Source of the DNA: Branchipolynoe longqiensis
Taxonomy: Eukaryota > Annelida > Polychaeta > Phyllodocida > Polynoidae
DNA length: 64,000 nucleotides
Reading direction: 5' to 3'
NCBI GenBank assembly: GCA_030323885.1
Contig: CM059191.1
Span: 868,001 to 932,000 of the forward strand
In this document: in pieces, positions 20,790 through 31,874 of the stretch
How positions within the stretch are numbered: position 1 is the stretch's first letter
How the letters are laid out: each line of letters opens with the position of its first letter
Notes under the pieces: model-generated
What the model was told of the DNA's origin: nothing
What the model saw: only the letters and a program-made list of their open reading frames with translations
Databases searched by the model: none
Position numbers and translations under genes: made by a program

Positions 20790-21655
20790 GATGAACTAGT
20801 CAGCACGACTAGTCACCCAGTGTAGTCAGCATGACTAGTCGCGTAGTGTAGTCAGCACGACTAGTCGCGTAGTGTAGTCAGCATGACTAGTCACCCAGTG
20901 TAGTCAGCATGACTAGTCACATAGTGTAGTCAGCATGACTAGTCCCCCAGTGTAATCAGCACGACTAGTCACCCAGTGTAGTCAGCATGACTAGTCGCCC
21001 AGTGTAGTCAGCACGACTAGTCACCCAGTGTAGTCAGCATGACTAGTCACCCAGTGTAGTCAGCATGACTAGTCACCCAGTGTAGTCAGCATGACTAGTC
21101 ACCCAGTGTAGTCAGCATGACTAGTCACCCAGTGTAGTCAGCATGACTAGTCGCCCAGTGTAGTCAGCACGACTAGTCATCCAGTGTAGTCAGCACGACT
21201 AGTCATCCAGTGTAGTCAGCATGACTATTCGCCCAGTGTAGTCAGCACGACTATTCACCCAGTGTAGTCAGCATGACTAGTCACCCACTGTAGTCAGCAC
21301 TAGTCGCCCAGTGTAGTCAGCATGACTAGTCACCCAGTGTAGTCGGCACAACTAGTCGCCCAGTGTAGTCAGCATGACTAGTCGTTCAGTGTAGTCAGCA
21401 CGACTAGTCACCCAGTGTAGTCAGCACGACTAGTCGCCCAGTGTAGTCAGCACGACTAGTCGACCAGTGTAGTCAGCATGACTAGTCGCCCAGTGTAGTC
21501 AGCACGACTAGTCGCCCAGTGTAGTCAGCATGACTAGTCACCCAGTGTACTCAGCACGACTAGTCGCCCAGTGTAGTCAGTACGACTAGTCACCCAGTGT
21601 AGTCAGCATGACTAGTCGCCCAGTGTAGTCAGCACGACTAGTCGCCCAGTGTAGT
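20790..21655. repeat. 26-bp satellite array with GACTAGTC palindrome
   Basis: About 33 copies of a 26-bp unit: CAGCAYGACTAGTC, then four variable bases (ACCC, GCCC, GCGT, ATCC), then AGTGTAGT. Each unit carries the 8-bp palindrome GACTAGTC. One unit near 21295 is shortened. There are no spacers of independent sequence. Confidence 0.95.
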
Positions 21656-22290
21656 CTGGGCTTTTGAAACAATTAGCAAACCCAACCTCGCTAAAAACTA
21701 AGTGATCGAACATCGATTTTAGAGCAAAGACACACAAACGATTAAAAGATTGTTGTTGTTTTAAAGCAACATCAACTAAGCTTTATAAAACAACTAACAA
21801 CATTAAGCAATTAACACATATACTTTAGAACATATCCAATCTATATTGGCTTGCACTGATAGTATTATCACCATTATTATCATTATTTAACGACTTCATA
21901 TTCAACAAGAAATCACAATATAAATGGTAGAAAATACTTGCCCTGGCTGGTCCCCCATAAATTTTAATATTAATTAATTTAACAAAGATGTCCATCTTTG
22001 TTAAATTAATTAATATTAAAATTTGTTGGTCAATGGCCCTTAACTGACCATTGGCAGTGTTACTATAATCTCTTCCGTATTTACGCACATGCACCAACAC
22101 ACAATAACATTATTGTGCCACAACAATAAGACAATAAAACAATAACTAAGCAACCTTTGGAATAATATTTTAACTTGGTGAGAATTTCGCTATAGTGACC
22201 GATGTCCTTTATATTGAGGGTACACATTAACCAAGCAACTCCACAGGGCGCAGTATTAGGTATTACATAACAGCATCATAATATATTATA
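21656..22290. other. AT-rich sequence with a perfect hairpin, no gene
   Basis: Apart from the hairpin at 21959-22024, nothing was recognised. Confidence 0.4.
21959..22024. repeat. Perfect 32-bp inverted repeat (hairpin)
   Basis: Two 32-base arms (21959-21990 and 21993-22024) are exact inverse complements around a 2-base spacer. Arm sequence is AT-rich, beginning AAATTTTAATATTAATTAAT and ending ACAAAGATG. Confidence 0.9.
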
Positions 22291-22331
22291 CATTATTATT
22301 ATTATTATTGTTATTGTTATTATTATTACTA

Positions 22332-22363
<32 letters not shown>

Positions 22364-22366
22364 TTA
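22291..22366. repeat. (TTA)n microsatellite
   Basis: ATT/TTA trinucleotide tract with a few TTG and CTA interruptions. Confidence 0.9.
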
Positions 22367-22454
22367 AGGGGACACTGTGTTGCTGGTGCCTTGGTTGCTT
22401 GAGTACCCACCATGTTCTGATACAACCAGCTGCTACTTGTGGAACACACTAGCC

Positions 22455-22790
22455 AGGCGGGGTGGCCGACTGGGTAGAGCACCTCCTTCCAGTGCGGGAG
22501 GTCATGGGATCAATCCACGATCAAGTCAAACTAAATCGTTAGAAAGTCAATACTTGTTAGTATCTTTATCTAATGCTCGGCATTGATTAGGATAGGTCGG
22601 CGACTGGTTTTCCCACAGTGTCAGCATAGTGTGACTAGAGGGATATTGAGTCATGGTGCTGGTGGTGTGGAATGATAGTGGGGCAGCACTAAAAAGTCGT
22701 CATGAAGGCACCCTGTCACAAATTTGAAACCATCGATAGTGATATTCCCTCAGATGCTGCAAAGGATATAACCCCCCCCCCCCCCACCCC
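22455..22790 (+). repeat. SINE family A
   Basis: Head GGTGGCCGACTGGGTAGAGC; the B box is degraded (GGGATCAATCCACGATC). Body AGTCAAACTAAATCG, TAGGATAGGTCGG, GTGACTAGAGGGATATTGAG, GGGGCAGCACTAAAAAGTCG and a 3' end GATGCTGCAAAGGATATAAC followed by poly-C. Confidence 0.75.
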
Positions 22791-22887
22791 CACCCCCAAA
22801 ACAAGCAAAACAAGTCTGGACCTGTTTTGATATGATCGTAGATGTTGCTGAAAGGCAAAACTCCAATAAATCAAATCAAGCTTGGGA

Positions 22888-22890
<3 letters not shown>

Positions 22891-22943
<53 letters not shown>

Positions 22944-22944
22944 T

Positions 22945-22979
<35 letters not shown>
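22891..22979. repeat. (TG)n followed by poly-G
   Basis: About 50 bases of TG dinucleotide, then more than 35 near-consecutive G. Long homopolymers of this kind are error-prone in assemblies. Confidence 0.9.
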
Positions 22980-23279
22980 CTACCATACGCGTGTGCTGGT
23001 TGTGTTTGAAGAAGGTGTCGAGGCAGCGGAGTAGAAAATGTGTGTGCGGTCCGTCCGGGTGGGGGTGGGGGGGGGGGGGGAGGTGAGCAATCACGGGAAC
23101 AGCCGAGTGGAACAGCCGAGTACATCACGATGGCGCCAGATGGCGCGTCGAAAGGAACCCCAGCCCGACTGGCACCAGCCTATACGCAGGCCTCTCCTCA
23201 CCTGATTGATTGGCTGGTTGTGGTTTTCTGTTCTAGAAATATTTGAGGACATATTGGGACGAATATTCACTTGCTTTAA

Positions 23280-23615
23280 AGCTGCATAGTCCGATGAAAC
23301 ATCAAATTTCCAAATAATTGTTTTTATCTAGATTTGATTCTACATATCTAACTTAGATACTGATGCACTTATTAAGCATTTGTTGCCACATAGAAGGGAA
23401 CACTGAGTCAACTTAATCGAATCTGTTACTGCAGAAGGCTATGGTGTCAGAGTTTTGGTGTGCTTGCCAAAATTAATTTGACATGTTTGCACTTCAAAGG
23501 TTAATCATTTTAAATAAAAGTTACTTCAAACTAAAGTAAAGTAAATTATAAAATCAATTTAATATATTTATCTCAGCAAAATGACAGAAAATCTAAACCA
23601 TCGGACTATGCAACT
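23280..23615. mobile_element. TTAA-flanked MITE (AGYTGCATAGTCCGATG ends)
   Basis: TTAA (23276-23279), then AGCTGCATAGTCCGATG; the right end is CATCGGACTATGCAACT, then TTAA (23616-23619). The interior has TCTAGATTTGATTCTACATA and ACACTGAGTCAACTTAAT blocks shared with 41675-42017 (mostly inverted). TTAA target choice fits piggyBac or Kolobok-type transposases. Confidence 0.85.
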
Positions 23616-23871
23616 TTAATCTATCGCCAGACTCACCTGTTAACAAGTTTTTTTTCTGATAAATGAAATTGTTCTATCCACATTAAAATTTAAAAAAAAA
23701 TTGTTTACCAAGCCGTAAATATGTCATAGTATGGATTTATTGTAATGCCGCTAGGAATGGTAGTCATGATAGTGGGGACGCTCTATTAAATTTATATTAT
23801 GAGTAGTAATAGTACTAGTATTCGTACTAGTAGTACTTTCCAGTGTACTCTGTTAAAAGGTCTATAAATTG

Positions 23872-24210
23872 GACGAGATGGCCCAATCGGTAGAGTGTAG
23901 GCTTCCCATGTGGAAAGTCAAGAGTCTGAATCCCAGCCGAGTGAAACCAATGACTTACTAAATGTATACTTGTCACTACCTAGCCTGGCGCTCGGTATTA
24001 CTAGGATAGGACAAGGACTGGTTAGCTCAGTATCAAAATAATATGACTGAGTTGGATATTGTGTCATGGTGCTGGAGTGCTGATCTCTCAGTAGGGCAGA
24101 ACTATAATTAGTATAAAGTCGCCATGAGTGCGCACTATCACAAGTCGGTACCCGTCTTGATATGACCATAGATGTTGCTAGGATGTAAAACCCCCAAAAA
24201 CAAACACGTC
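23872..24210 (+). repeat. SINE family A, full length
   Basis: Head GGCCCAATCGGTAGAGTG, diverged B box (GAGTCTGAATCCC), body GTGAAACCAATGACTTACTA, GGTTAGCTCAGTATCAAAAT, CACTATCACAAGTCGGTACC and an end GATGTTGCTAGGATGTAAAA. Confidence 0.85.
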
Positions 24211-24278
24211 CAAAAAGAGAAGCTTGGATTTGTCTGGTGGGTTCCAGCAGCATGTGTGATGTCATCGTGGAGGGGGAC

Positions 24279-24597
24279 CTGGGCCGCGTTCAGGGTCCGT
24301 CTCAGAGGCGCCGTGGAGACGTCTAGGTGATGCTTTTTGACCTATTTGCATTCAGAGTGTGTCTCGGCAACGTCTAGAAGACGCCTCCCTTTTCAGACTG
24401 GAGATGAAAAGTGCCTCGAAAATGGCTGCCGTATTCAGTGGTTTCAGCCAATCACAGTGCAGCTTTTCCATTGCAAATGGCCACCGCCTATGGGGGCGGC
24501 CATTTTCGAGACAACAAACTGCTTTTGCCGTTCAAACTAGCATGACGTCATGGCCATCTCCGAGGCGCCTCCGAGACGGACCCTGAACGCGGCCCAG
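24279..24597. mobile_element. 319-bp MITE with GGGCCGCGTTCAGGGTCCGT ends
   Basis: CTGGGCCGCGTTCAGGGTCC continues through GTCTCAGAGGCGCC and is mirrored by GGCGCCTCCGAGACGGACCC, CTGAACGCGGCCCAG. The arms have one or two mismatches. The interior holds further GACGTCTAGG and CGTCTAGAAGACGCC motifs (iterated GACGTCT/AGACG) and a GGCCACCGCC/GGGGCGGCCATT centre. Confidence 0.85.
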
Positions 24598-24769
24598 GCT
24601 AAACACCCACACACCCGCACCCACCCACACACCGAGACACCCGCGCGGGGAGCCCATATCACTCCGTTGTGTAAACACGCCGCCGCCGGAGCCTAATTAC
24701 CGCCTTGTAATGCTGTATTCCTACCGCCGGAGGAGCCTTGGCGCACCCGGCGAGATCGCATCTCGTGTT

Positions 24770-26870
24770 CGTGACGTGGTCACGTGCTCGCGTCGTGGTC
24801 ACGTGCTCGCGTCGTGGTCACGTGCTCGCGTAGTGGTCACATGTTCGCGTCGTGATCACGTGCTCACGTTGTGGTCACTTGTTCGTGTCGTTGTCACGTG
24901 TTCGCGTCGTGGTCACGTGGTCATGTCGTGGTCATGTGTTCGTGTCGTGATCATGTGCTCACGTTGTGGTCACATGTTCGTGTCGTTGTCACGTGTTTGC
25001 ATCGTGGTCATATGGTTGCGTTGTGGTCATGTGTTCACCTAATGATCTTGTGTTTGCGTTGTGGTCACATGTTCGCGTCATGGTCACATGTTCACATCAT
25101 GATCATGTGTTTGCATCGTGGTCACCTGTTTGCATTCTGGTCACGTGTTCACGTTGTGGTCATGTGTTTGCGTTGTGGTCATGTGTTTGCGTTGTGGTCA
25201 TGTGTTTGCGTTGTGGTCATGTGTTTGTGTTGTGGTCATGTGGTCACCTTGTGGTTACATGTTCGTGTTGTGGTCAAGTGTTCGCATCGTGATCGCGTGC
25301 CGGTGTCGTGGTCACGTGTTCGCGTTGTGATCACGTGCTTGCGTCGTGGTCACGTGTTCGTGTCATTGTCGCATGTTCGCGTCATGGTCACGTGCTCGCG
25401 TCGTGGTCACGTGTTCACGTTGTGATCACGTGCTCATGTCGTGATCAAGTGCTCGCGTTGTGGTCACGTGTTCACGTAATGATCTTGTGTTTGCATCGTG
25501 GTCACATGTCCACGTCGTATTCATGTGTTCACGTCATGATCACGTGTTCGCATCATGGTCACGTGTTCACGCCATGGTCACGTGTTCGCATTGTGGTCAT
25601 GTGTTTGGGTTGTGATCATGTGTTTGCCTTGTGGATACGTGTTCGCGTTGTGGTCACGTGTTCAAATCGTGGTCATGTGTTTGCGTTGTGATCATGTGTT
25701 CGCGTTGTGGTTACGTGTTCGCGTTGTGGTCAAGTGTTCATGTCGTGGTCACGTGTTCGTGTCGTGGTCACATGCTCGCATCGTGGTCATGTGCTCATGT
25801 AGTGGTCACATGTTCGTGTCGTGATTACGTGCTCACGTTGTGGTCACATGTTCATGTCGTTGTCATGTGTTCGCATCGTGGTCACGTGGTCACGTCATGG
25901 TCACGTGTGCGCATCGTGATCACGTGCTCACGTTGTGGTCACATGTTCGTGTCGTTGTCACGTGTTTGCATCGTGGTCACATGTTCGCGTTGTGGTCATG
26001 TGTTTACCTAATGATCTTGTGTTTGCGTCGTGGTAACATGTTCGCGTCATGGTCACATGTTCACATCATGATCATGTGTTCACATCGTGGTCATGTGTTC
26101 GCGTCGTGGTCATGTGTTCATGTTGTGGTCATGTGTTTGCATTGTGGTCATGTGTTTGTGTTGTGGTCATGTGGTCACCTTGTGGTTACATGTTCGCGTT
26201 GTGGTCAAGTGTTCACATCGTGATCGCATGCTCATGTCATGGTCACGTGTTCGCATCATGATCACGTGCTTGCATCGTGGTCACGTGTTCATGTCATTGT
26301 CGTGTGTTCACGTCATGGTCACGTGCTCGCATCGTGGTCACGTGTTCGCGTTGTGATCACGTGCTCATGTCGTGATCAAGTGCTCGCATTGTGGTCACGT
26401 GTTCATGTAATGATCTTGTGTTTGCGTCGTGGTCACATGTCCGCGTCGTATTCATGTGTTCACGTCATGATCACATGTTCGCATCATGGTCACGTGTTCA
26501 CGTCATGGTCACGTGTTTGCATTGTGGTCATGTGTTTGCATTGTGATCATGTGTTTGCATTGTGGATACGTGTTCGCGTTGTGGTCACGTGTTCAAATTG
26601 TGGTCATGTGTTTGCGTTGTGATCATGTGTTCGCGTTGTGGTTACGTGTTCGCGTTGTGGTCATGTGTTCACGTCGTGGTCACATGTTCGCATTGTGGTT
26701 ACGTGCTCGCGTCATGGTCACATGTTTGGGTCGTGATCTTGTGTTTGTGTCGTGGTCATGTGTTCATGTCGTGGTCACGTGTTCGCGTCGTGGTCACGTG
26801 TTCGCCTCCTGGTCACGTGTTTGGGTCGTGGTGATGTGTTCGCGTTGTGGCGCGTTGTGGCGCGCGCAAA
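24770..26870. repeat. 19-bp satellite (GTGGTCACGTGTTCGCGTC) with higher-order period
   Basis: About 110 head-to-tail units of 19 bp, each centred on GGTCACGTG or a C-to-T variant of it. Long stretches recur at offsets of 969 bp (51 units: 24871 against 25840) and 931 bp (49 units: 25308 against 26239), so the 2.1-kb array is roughly two copies of a larger repeat. Since 19 is not a multiple of 3 and units lack stops, all plus frames are open. Those frames are not genes. Confidence 0.95.
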
Positions 26871-27635
26871 GCGGTCGTCGGAGCGGGGATAAAACGCCAC
26901 TAAAACGCACGCGATTTGTCAATGTGGCCCGCGGTGTTTTCATACAGTGAACGGTCTGTCTCAGCAAACCTCCATCAAACTCGCAGAACCATCCACCCCA
27001 TTCCATCTGCCCCCCCCCCCTCCATCTCCCCATCCCCCCTCTCCTCCCCCGCTCTCCCCATCACCTCGCCACCTTCACCACCTGAGCAACCACTGTCCAC
27101 TCAGGTATTGCATTTTTTGCCTTGGACATGTGTGTGTGTGTGGGTATTCGTATTAGGTCAGATGGAACCCCCTTCCTCCCCCGTCCACCCTCCTGTCCTC
27201 CCCCTCCCCCTACCCCCCTCGTACCCTCCCCCCCCCCCCTCCACCAGCACCACCAGCACCACTTCCAGGGTAACAACTGCCCAGTCACTGATTACATGTT
27301 GCCTTGTGTATTTGCGTGCGTGCATATTAAAGTTGTGTATAGACCGATGGTTTTTGAGTTTCTGTTTAAAAATATATATTTAAAAACAGGGCAAAAATGG
27401 GGGGGGGGAAGAGACAAATATATTAAGTTTATCGTTATATTCTTCCTATTTTGAAGTAACTCTTATATTAGATGGCTAACTTCGGAGATATTTGAAGTTG
27501 CAAACACGCACAACAAAATGTTTAATATGCCTATAATATGTAAATAGAGTAGGCTAGTCTAGAATTAAGTATAGCAAAAAAAAGTGGAGAACTCTTCCCA
27601 AGAATAACCCCCCAAAACTAAAAGAGATCACTAAT
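26871..27635. other. No gene; C-rich and G-rich low-complexity patches
   Basis: Contains poly-C/CCCCCTCC tracts (27009-27060 and 27175-27245). The Pro/Ser-rich frames here are composition artefacts. A short piece of the TTAA-family interior (GAAGTAACTCTTATATTAG, about 27453) is recognisable. Confidence 0.4.
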
Positions 27636-28304
27636 GGCCCTGTCACACTACGACGTAACGACGTGAACGTAGGGAGAACGTGAAAAACGTTGAACTTCTC
27701 GGCGTAGTATGTAAATTTGGGCACAAGTTGAACGTGGATGCAGCGTAGTGGACGAGAGCGTAACGTCGGTAAAGCGTAGTGATACTGTAGTTCAACGAGA
27801 GAGGAAAACGTAATTACGATCAGGGAGCGTTATGTACGTTATTCCCTCACCAGAATTACTTTGCTTTACGTTACATACGTCATGAGACGGTGGCGAAACG
27901 TTGAACGTACGTTCTCCTGACGTTCTCCTGACGTTCTCCTGACGTTCTCCTGACGTTCTCCTGACGTTCCCATTACGCCACGTGGGCATTTCCACCCGGT
28001 TTAATGTGGGTCAACGTAGTTGAATGTAGTGAGCAGCGTTGGAATAACGTCCGTTTAACGTTCACTGAACGTGAACAGAACGTACAGCGAACGTAAACCC
28101 TTACGTTCGATCTACATCGAAAGTTTTGAACATGTCCAAAACCTTGACGTAACTCGACGTAACACGATGTCATGTGACGTAGCTTGACGTCATTCTAACG
28201 TCATTCTGACGTCATCATAACGTAACCCAACGTACGTCAACGTAATGACGAAAAATGACCATGTTAGGCTCACGTTGGCTCGTTACGTCGTAGTGTGACA
28301 GGGG
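27636..28304. mobile_element. Motif-array TIR element, ACGT type
   Basis: GGCCCTGTCACACTACGACG at the left is mirrored by CGTCGTAGTGTGACAGGGG. The 0.67-kb interior is dense in AACGTNN/NNACGTT words on both strands, including five tandem ACGTTCTCCTG units (27909-27965). A central near-palindrome AAGTTTTGAACATGTCCAAA lies at 28121-28140. No open reading frame with protein-like composition. Confidence 0.8.
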
Positions 28305-28483
28305 TATAACCACTAACCATAACTTTAAGAAATACAGACCGATAACTGCCCCGCATTGAAAACAAGCTCGACCATCCAAGCTTGAATGCCATGGACAGCA
28401 TAAACATCCCATACAATTTTTTTTTTTTAAGTGCATCATTATCTAAAATAGTGAACGCTTCATCACAACCATTTAGAAATTAA

Positions 28484-28674
28484 AGCTCCATTGTCTGATT
28501 AAAGCAGTACTTTTGGTGTGCACACCAAAATTAATTTGGCATGTTTTCACTTCCAATCTGCCCAAGTTAGATATATAGGTCCTGAAAACTAACATCAGAG
28601 ACATGGTAATGATCAACTGAATATATTTATCTAAAAATATGACACAAACTCAAAACCATCGGACTATGCAGCCT
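28484..28674. mobile_element. TTAA-flanked MITE, short internally deleted copy
   Basis: TTAA, AGCTCCATTGTCTGATTAAA and, at the right, CATCGGACTATGCAGCC, TTAA. Only 191 bp, with the interior GACACAAACTCAAAACCATC shared with the longer copies. Confidence 0.7.
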
Positions 28675-28795
28675 TAAAGAAATACATAACTAAATGGTGT
28701 ATAATATATTATGCGAGTATAAATAATAAATATAATCCTCCACCATTGTATATTCCCCGATCATGTAAGCTACCCTCTCCGACCTTTAGTTTACA

Positions 28796-29039
28796 CCCCC
28801 ATCACACCAAACTAGTTCTCAAAACGTCCGACCCCATTCTAAAACAGGGTAGAATGTGGCCGCCGAAAATGTTGAGCATGCTCAAAGTTGTGGAACAACC
28901 TTCCATCCTAGCCTGTCTGTGCAGTTCATAAAAAGTTTCTAAAATGTTGCTACTACATTCACTCCGTTCGCACACAGTTTGAGCTCATTCGGCAACATTT
29001 TCAAGAATATAGTAAGAACTATTTTGGTGTGATGGGGGT
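28796..29039. mobile_element. Motif-type TIR element, CCCCCATCACACCAAA ends
   Basis: CCCCCATCACACCAAACTAG is mirrored by AACTATTTTGGTGTGATGGG and one further G. The middle has AAAATGTTGAGCATGCTCAA (28866-28885), the same central near-palindrome type as the CCCTGTCAC elements. 244 bp, non-coding. Confidence 0.75.
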
Positions 29040-29221
29040 ATTATTCAGACACCAGCGCCACCTACGGTAAGCACTACTTACAGCTCACTGTACTGCAAAC
29101 TCAACCGCTGCTAAAAGAACTATAAATACACGCAAATGTTTTTAACGTAAGTTCAATACATCGCCGAGGGTCAGTGCCTTATACGCCACACAAAAAAACA
29201 CCTTTTATGCATAAATATTAA

Positions 29222-29848
29222 ATGCGATTGCAATTAGCACAGGATTAAAAAGAAAAGTGCGATTGCAATTAGCACAGGATTAAAAAGAAAAGTGCGAATG
29301 CAATTAGCACAGGATTAAAAAGAAAAGTGCGATTGCAATTAGCACAGGATTAAAAAGAAAAGTGCGATTGCAATTAGCACAGGATTAAAAAGAAAAGTGC
29401 GAATGCAATTAGCACAGGATTAAAAAGAAAAGTGCGATTGCAATTAGCACAGGATTAAAAAGAAAAGTGCGATTGCAATTAGCACAGGATTAAAAAGAAA
29501 AGTGCGATTGCAATTAGCACAGGATTAAAAAGAAAAGTGCGATTGCAATTAGCACAGGATTAAAAAGAAAAGTGGATGCAATTAGCACAGATTAAAAAGA
29601 AAAGTGCGATTGCAATTAGCACAGGTAAATGCGAATGCAATTAGCACAGGATTAAAAAGAAAAGTGCGATTGCAATTAGCACAGGATTAAAAAGAAAAGT
29701 GCGATTGCAATTAGCACAGGATTAAAAAGAAAAGTGCGAATGCAATTAGCACAGGATTAAAAAGAAAAGTGCGATTGCAATTAGCACAGGATTAAAAAGA
29801 AAAGTGCGAATGCAATTAGCACAGGATTAAAAAGAAAAGTGCGATTGC
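29222..29848. repeat. 35-bp satellite array
   Basis: About 18 units of 35 bp: GCGATTGCAATTAGCACAGG followed by ATTAAAAAGAAAAGT. Two unit types, GCGATTGC and GCGAATGC, alternate non-randomly. Two units near 29574-29625 have small deletions. Confidence 0.95.
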
Positions 29849-30763
29849 CCCTTCAGGGTAATCGTGTTTTTAATTATGCCCTTATTATAGGTAATTATTA
29901 CCTTGCCGACCCGATCGATAAGAGATTTGAATGCATTTAGTAAATACACCACGTGACATGCACAGAGTACGTCACGATAAAAGGGATAGGCCTTAGATAG
30001 TGTGCTTCCAGTTTCACAATTTGATGGATTTGAGCTTCCGCCATGTTTTATTAGTTAAATATATTATGTTGACTGTTGTTATTTACATTAGCTTGAAGCA
30101 ACTATTATTGTTAAGGGTTAAGGTTGAGTCAAAGACGCTATAATACTAAGACGGCTCACTCAGCCTGTACTGTGTAATCAAAATGATCAAACCCACCACT
30201 TGGTGCGCTGGCTGTTCTCTTGGTTAAACAGTTGCTATATTATATGTATAAATGTATATATGAATGTGAAAGATGTGTGATGATGGTGATGATGATGATG
30301 CTGATGATGCTGTGTATTTGTTCATAGCAATTTCATATTGATGTGTATTCATACTTACCTATCTCATGTATAATATAATTGTATGTGTTTACATGTGAAA
30401 CACCAACCAGCAGCTGGGCTGATCAAACCCACCACAAGGTGGCACTGCACAATTTACATTACCATGGGAGAGATAGGGAGATAGTCTTAGTATTATAGGG
30501 TCTTTGGTTGAGTTACTCCCCCTCCCGTCATTATTAGACTTAACCGTTATGGGTAGCATAAATACACCGTCACAAAAAAAAACCCACAAAAAAACCCAAC
30601 TTGGGACATGCTTTAAGTGAAAATGTGGAAGGGTAATTTTGGTGTGCACATCGATATGCTGTACATAGACTTATTTTAACCCAACATTTAAAAAAAGCAT
30701 AGCAGTATAACACAGGAGCATCAAGCTGTAATAAATGTTTAATGAGCGCAGCAGTATCTAATA
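29849..30763. other. No gene recognised
   Basis: Unique sequence with a short (GAT)n/(GCTGAT) tract near 30285-30310. An apparent repeat of CAAACCCACCACWTGGTG (30188 and 30425) and related flanking words suggests an old duplication. Confidence 0.4.
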
Positions 30764-30950
30764 CCCCTGTCACACTAGAACGTAACACGCCAGCGTAGGG
30801 GCAACGTGAAAATAAATTTTATGCATAGAAATTCTCGGCGTAATATGTAAATACGGGGCCAAGTTAAACATCAGTGCCACATAGTTGACGTAAGCATAAT
30901 GTTGGCATAGCATAGTTATAACGTGGTTCAATGAGTGAGAACAAAGGAAT
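30764..30950. mobile_element. Motif-array element, ACGT type, truncated
   Basis: CCCCTGTCACACTAGAACGT and about 180 bp of interior (TTCTCGGCGTAATATGTAAA, TTCAATGAGTGAG) align with the left third of 27636-28304. The centre and the right end are missing. Confidence 0.7.
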
Positions 30951-31345
30951 AATTAATTGTGTCAACCTGAGGCTAGTGAAACTCCAGTGCACGCGAAGCG
31001 AGCCTAGCGTGACATTAGCGGTGGCTTAGCGTCAGACTGGTGTGATCATGCCCGCTCTAACGTCGCCACGTCCGACTCAACCATTTTTCCTGATGGGAGT
31101 CGACGTCGGCCCGCCGAGTGATTAGTGTCGGGCTGACGTAAGTATTAATTTTGTCGGGCTGACGTAAGTATTAATTTGATAAGTCATTGGTTTGACTCGA
31201 CCGGGAAGCAAATTCCCGATCTCCCACACGTGAGGCCCACGCTCTACAGATCCGGCCACCACACTCAGTGATTGGTGATTGGTGATTGGACAATGCCTGT
31301 CTACTGAGATACCGAAGCTGGGACCTGGCAGACCACCAATCAGGC

Positions 31346-31580
31346 TGTAAAAATATACGGATTTTCGGTTCGGAATTATATATTGGCAGAGAGCATTATT
31401 ATTCTCGGGCGACGGAGTTGGGGACCAAGGTTATGTAACAGAAAAGCAGTGGGTGCCCCACTCACTGTGTGACATATGAGACTATGTGAAAAATATGTTA
31501 ATACATAGTGCCCGAGATTATGACGAGATGTTCCTATATAAGAGGCAGTTAATGTTTGGTGAAATGTTCCCTCTATACGC
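31346..31580 (+). repeat. Dispersed repeat, copy 2 of 2
   Basis: Collinear with 175-430 (GTAAAAATATACGGATTTTC, AGCATTATTATTCTCGGGC, GAAATGTTCCCTCTATACG). It starts exactly where the inverted arm at 31179-31346 ends, inside the spacer of the inverted duplication. Confidence 0.6.
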
Positions 31581-31874
31581 CAGTGAGGCTAGTCTAGTAA
31601 TAAGAGTAGAACAAAATAAAATTCTTTTAGACCTCTTTGTGGACAAATCATTTTATATATTTAATGGCATTATAATATGCAAGCATGTGTATTTATTTAT
31701 TATTGCCCTCATTGTGGATAAATCATTGTATATATTTAATGGCATTATTATATGCAATCACGTGGATTGATTTATTATTACCCTCATTATGTAAAGTCAT
31801 GTTGTGTTGTATTCATTGTACTTATGTTGCTTTATTATTTTGTCTTGCAGATGTTGGCCGCCATTGACACAGCG

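Noticed and set aside
20790..21655. Regular direct repeats resembling a CRISPR array
   Set aside because: Units are contiguous 26-bp copies with no unique spacers of constant length, and the surrounding sequence is eukaryotic. The 35-bp array at 29222-29848 fails for the same reason.
24710..26950. Many overlapping plus-strand frames with a 19-residue periodicity (HVFALWSRVRVVV-like)
   Set aside because: They arise from the 19-bp satellite read in all three frames. No start context, no unique sequence, and the same peptide appears in every frame.
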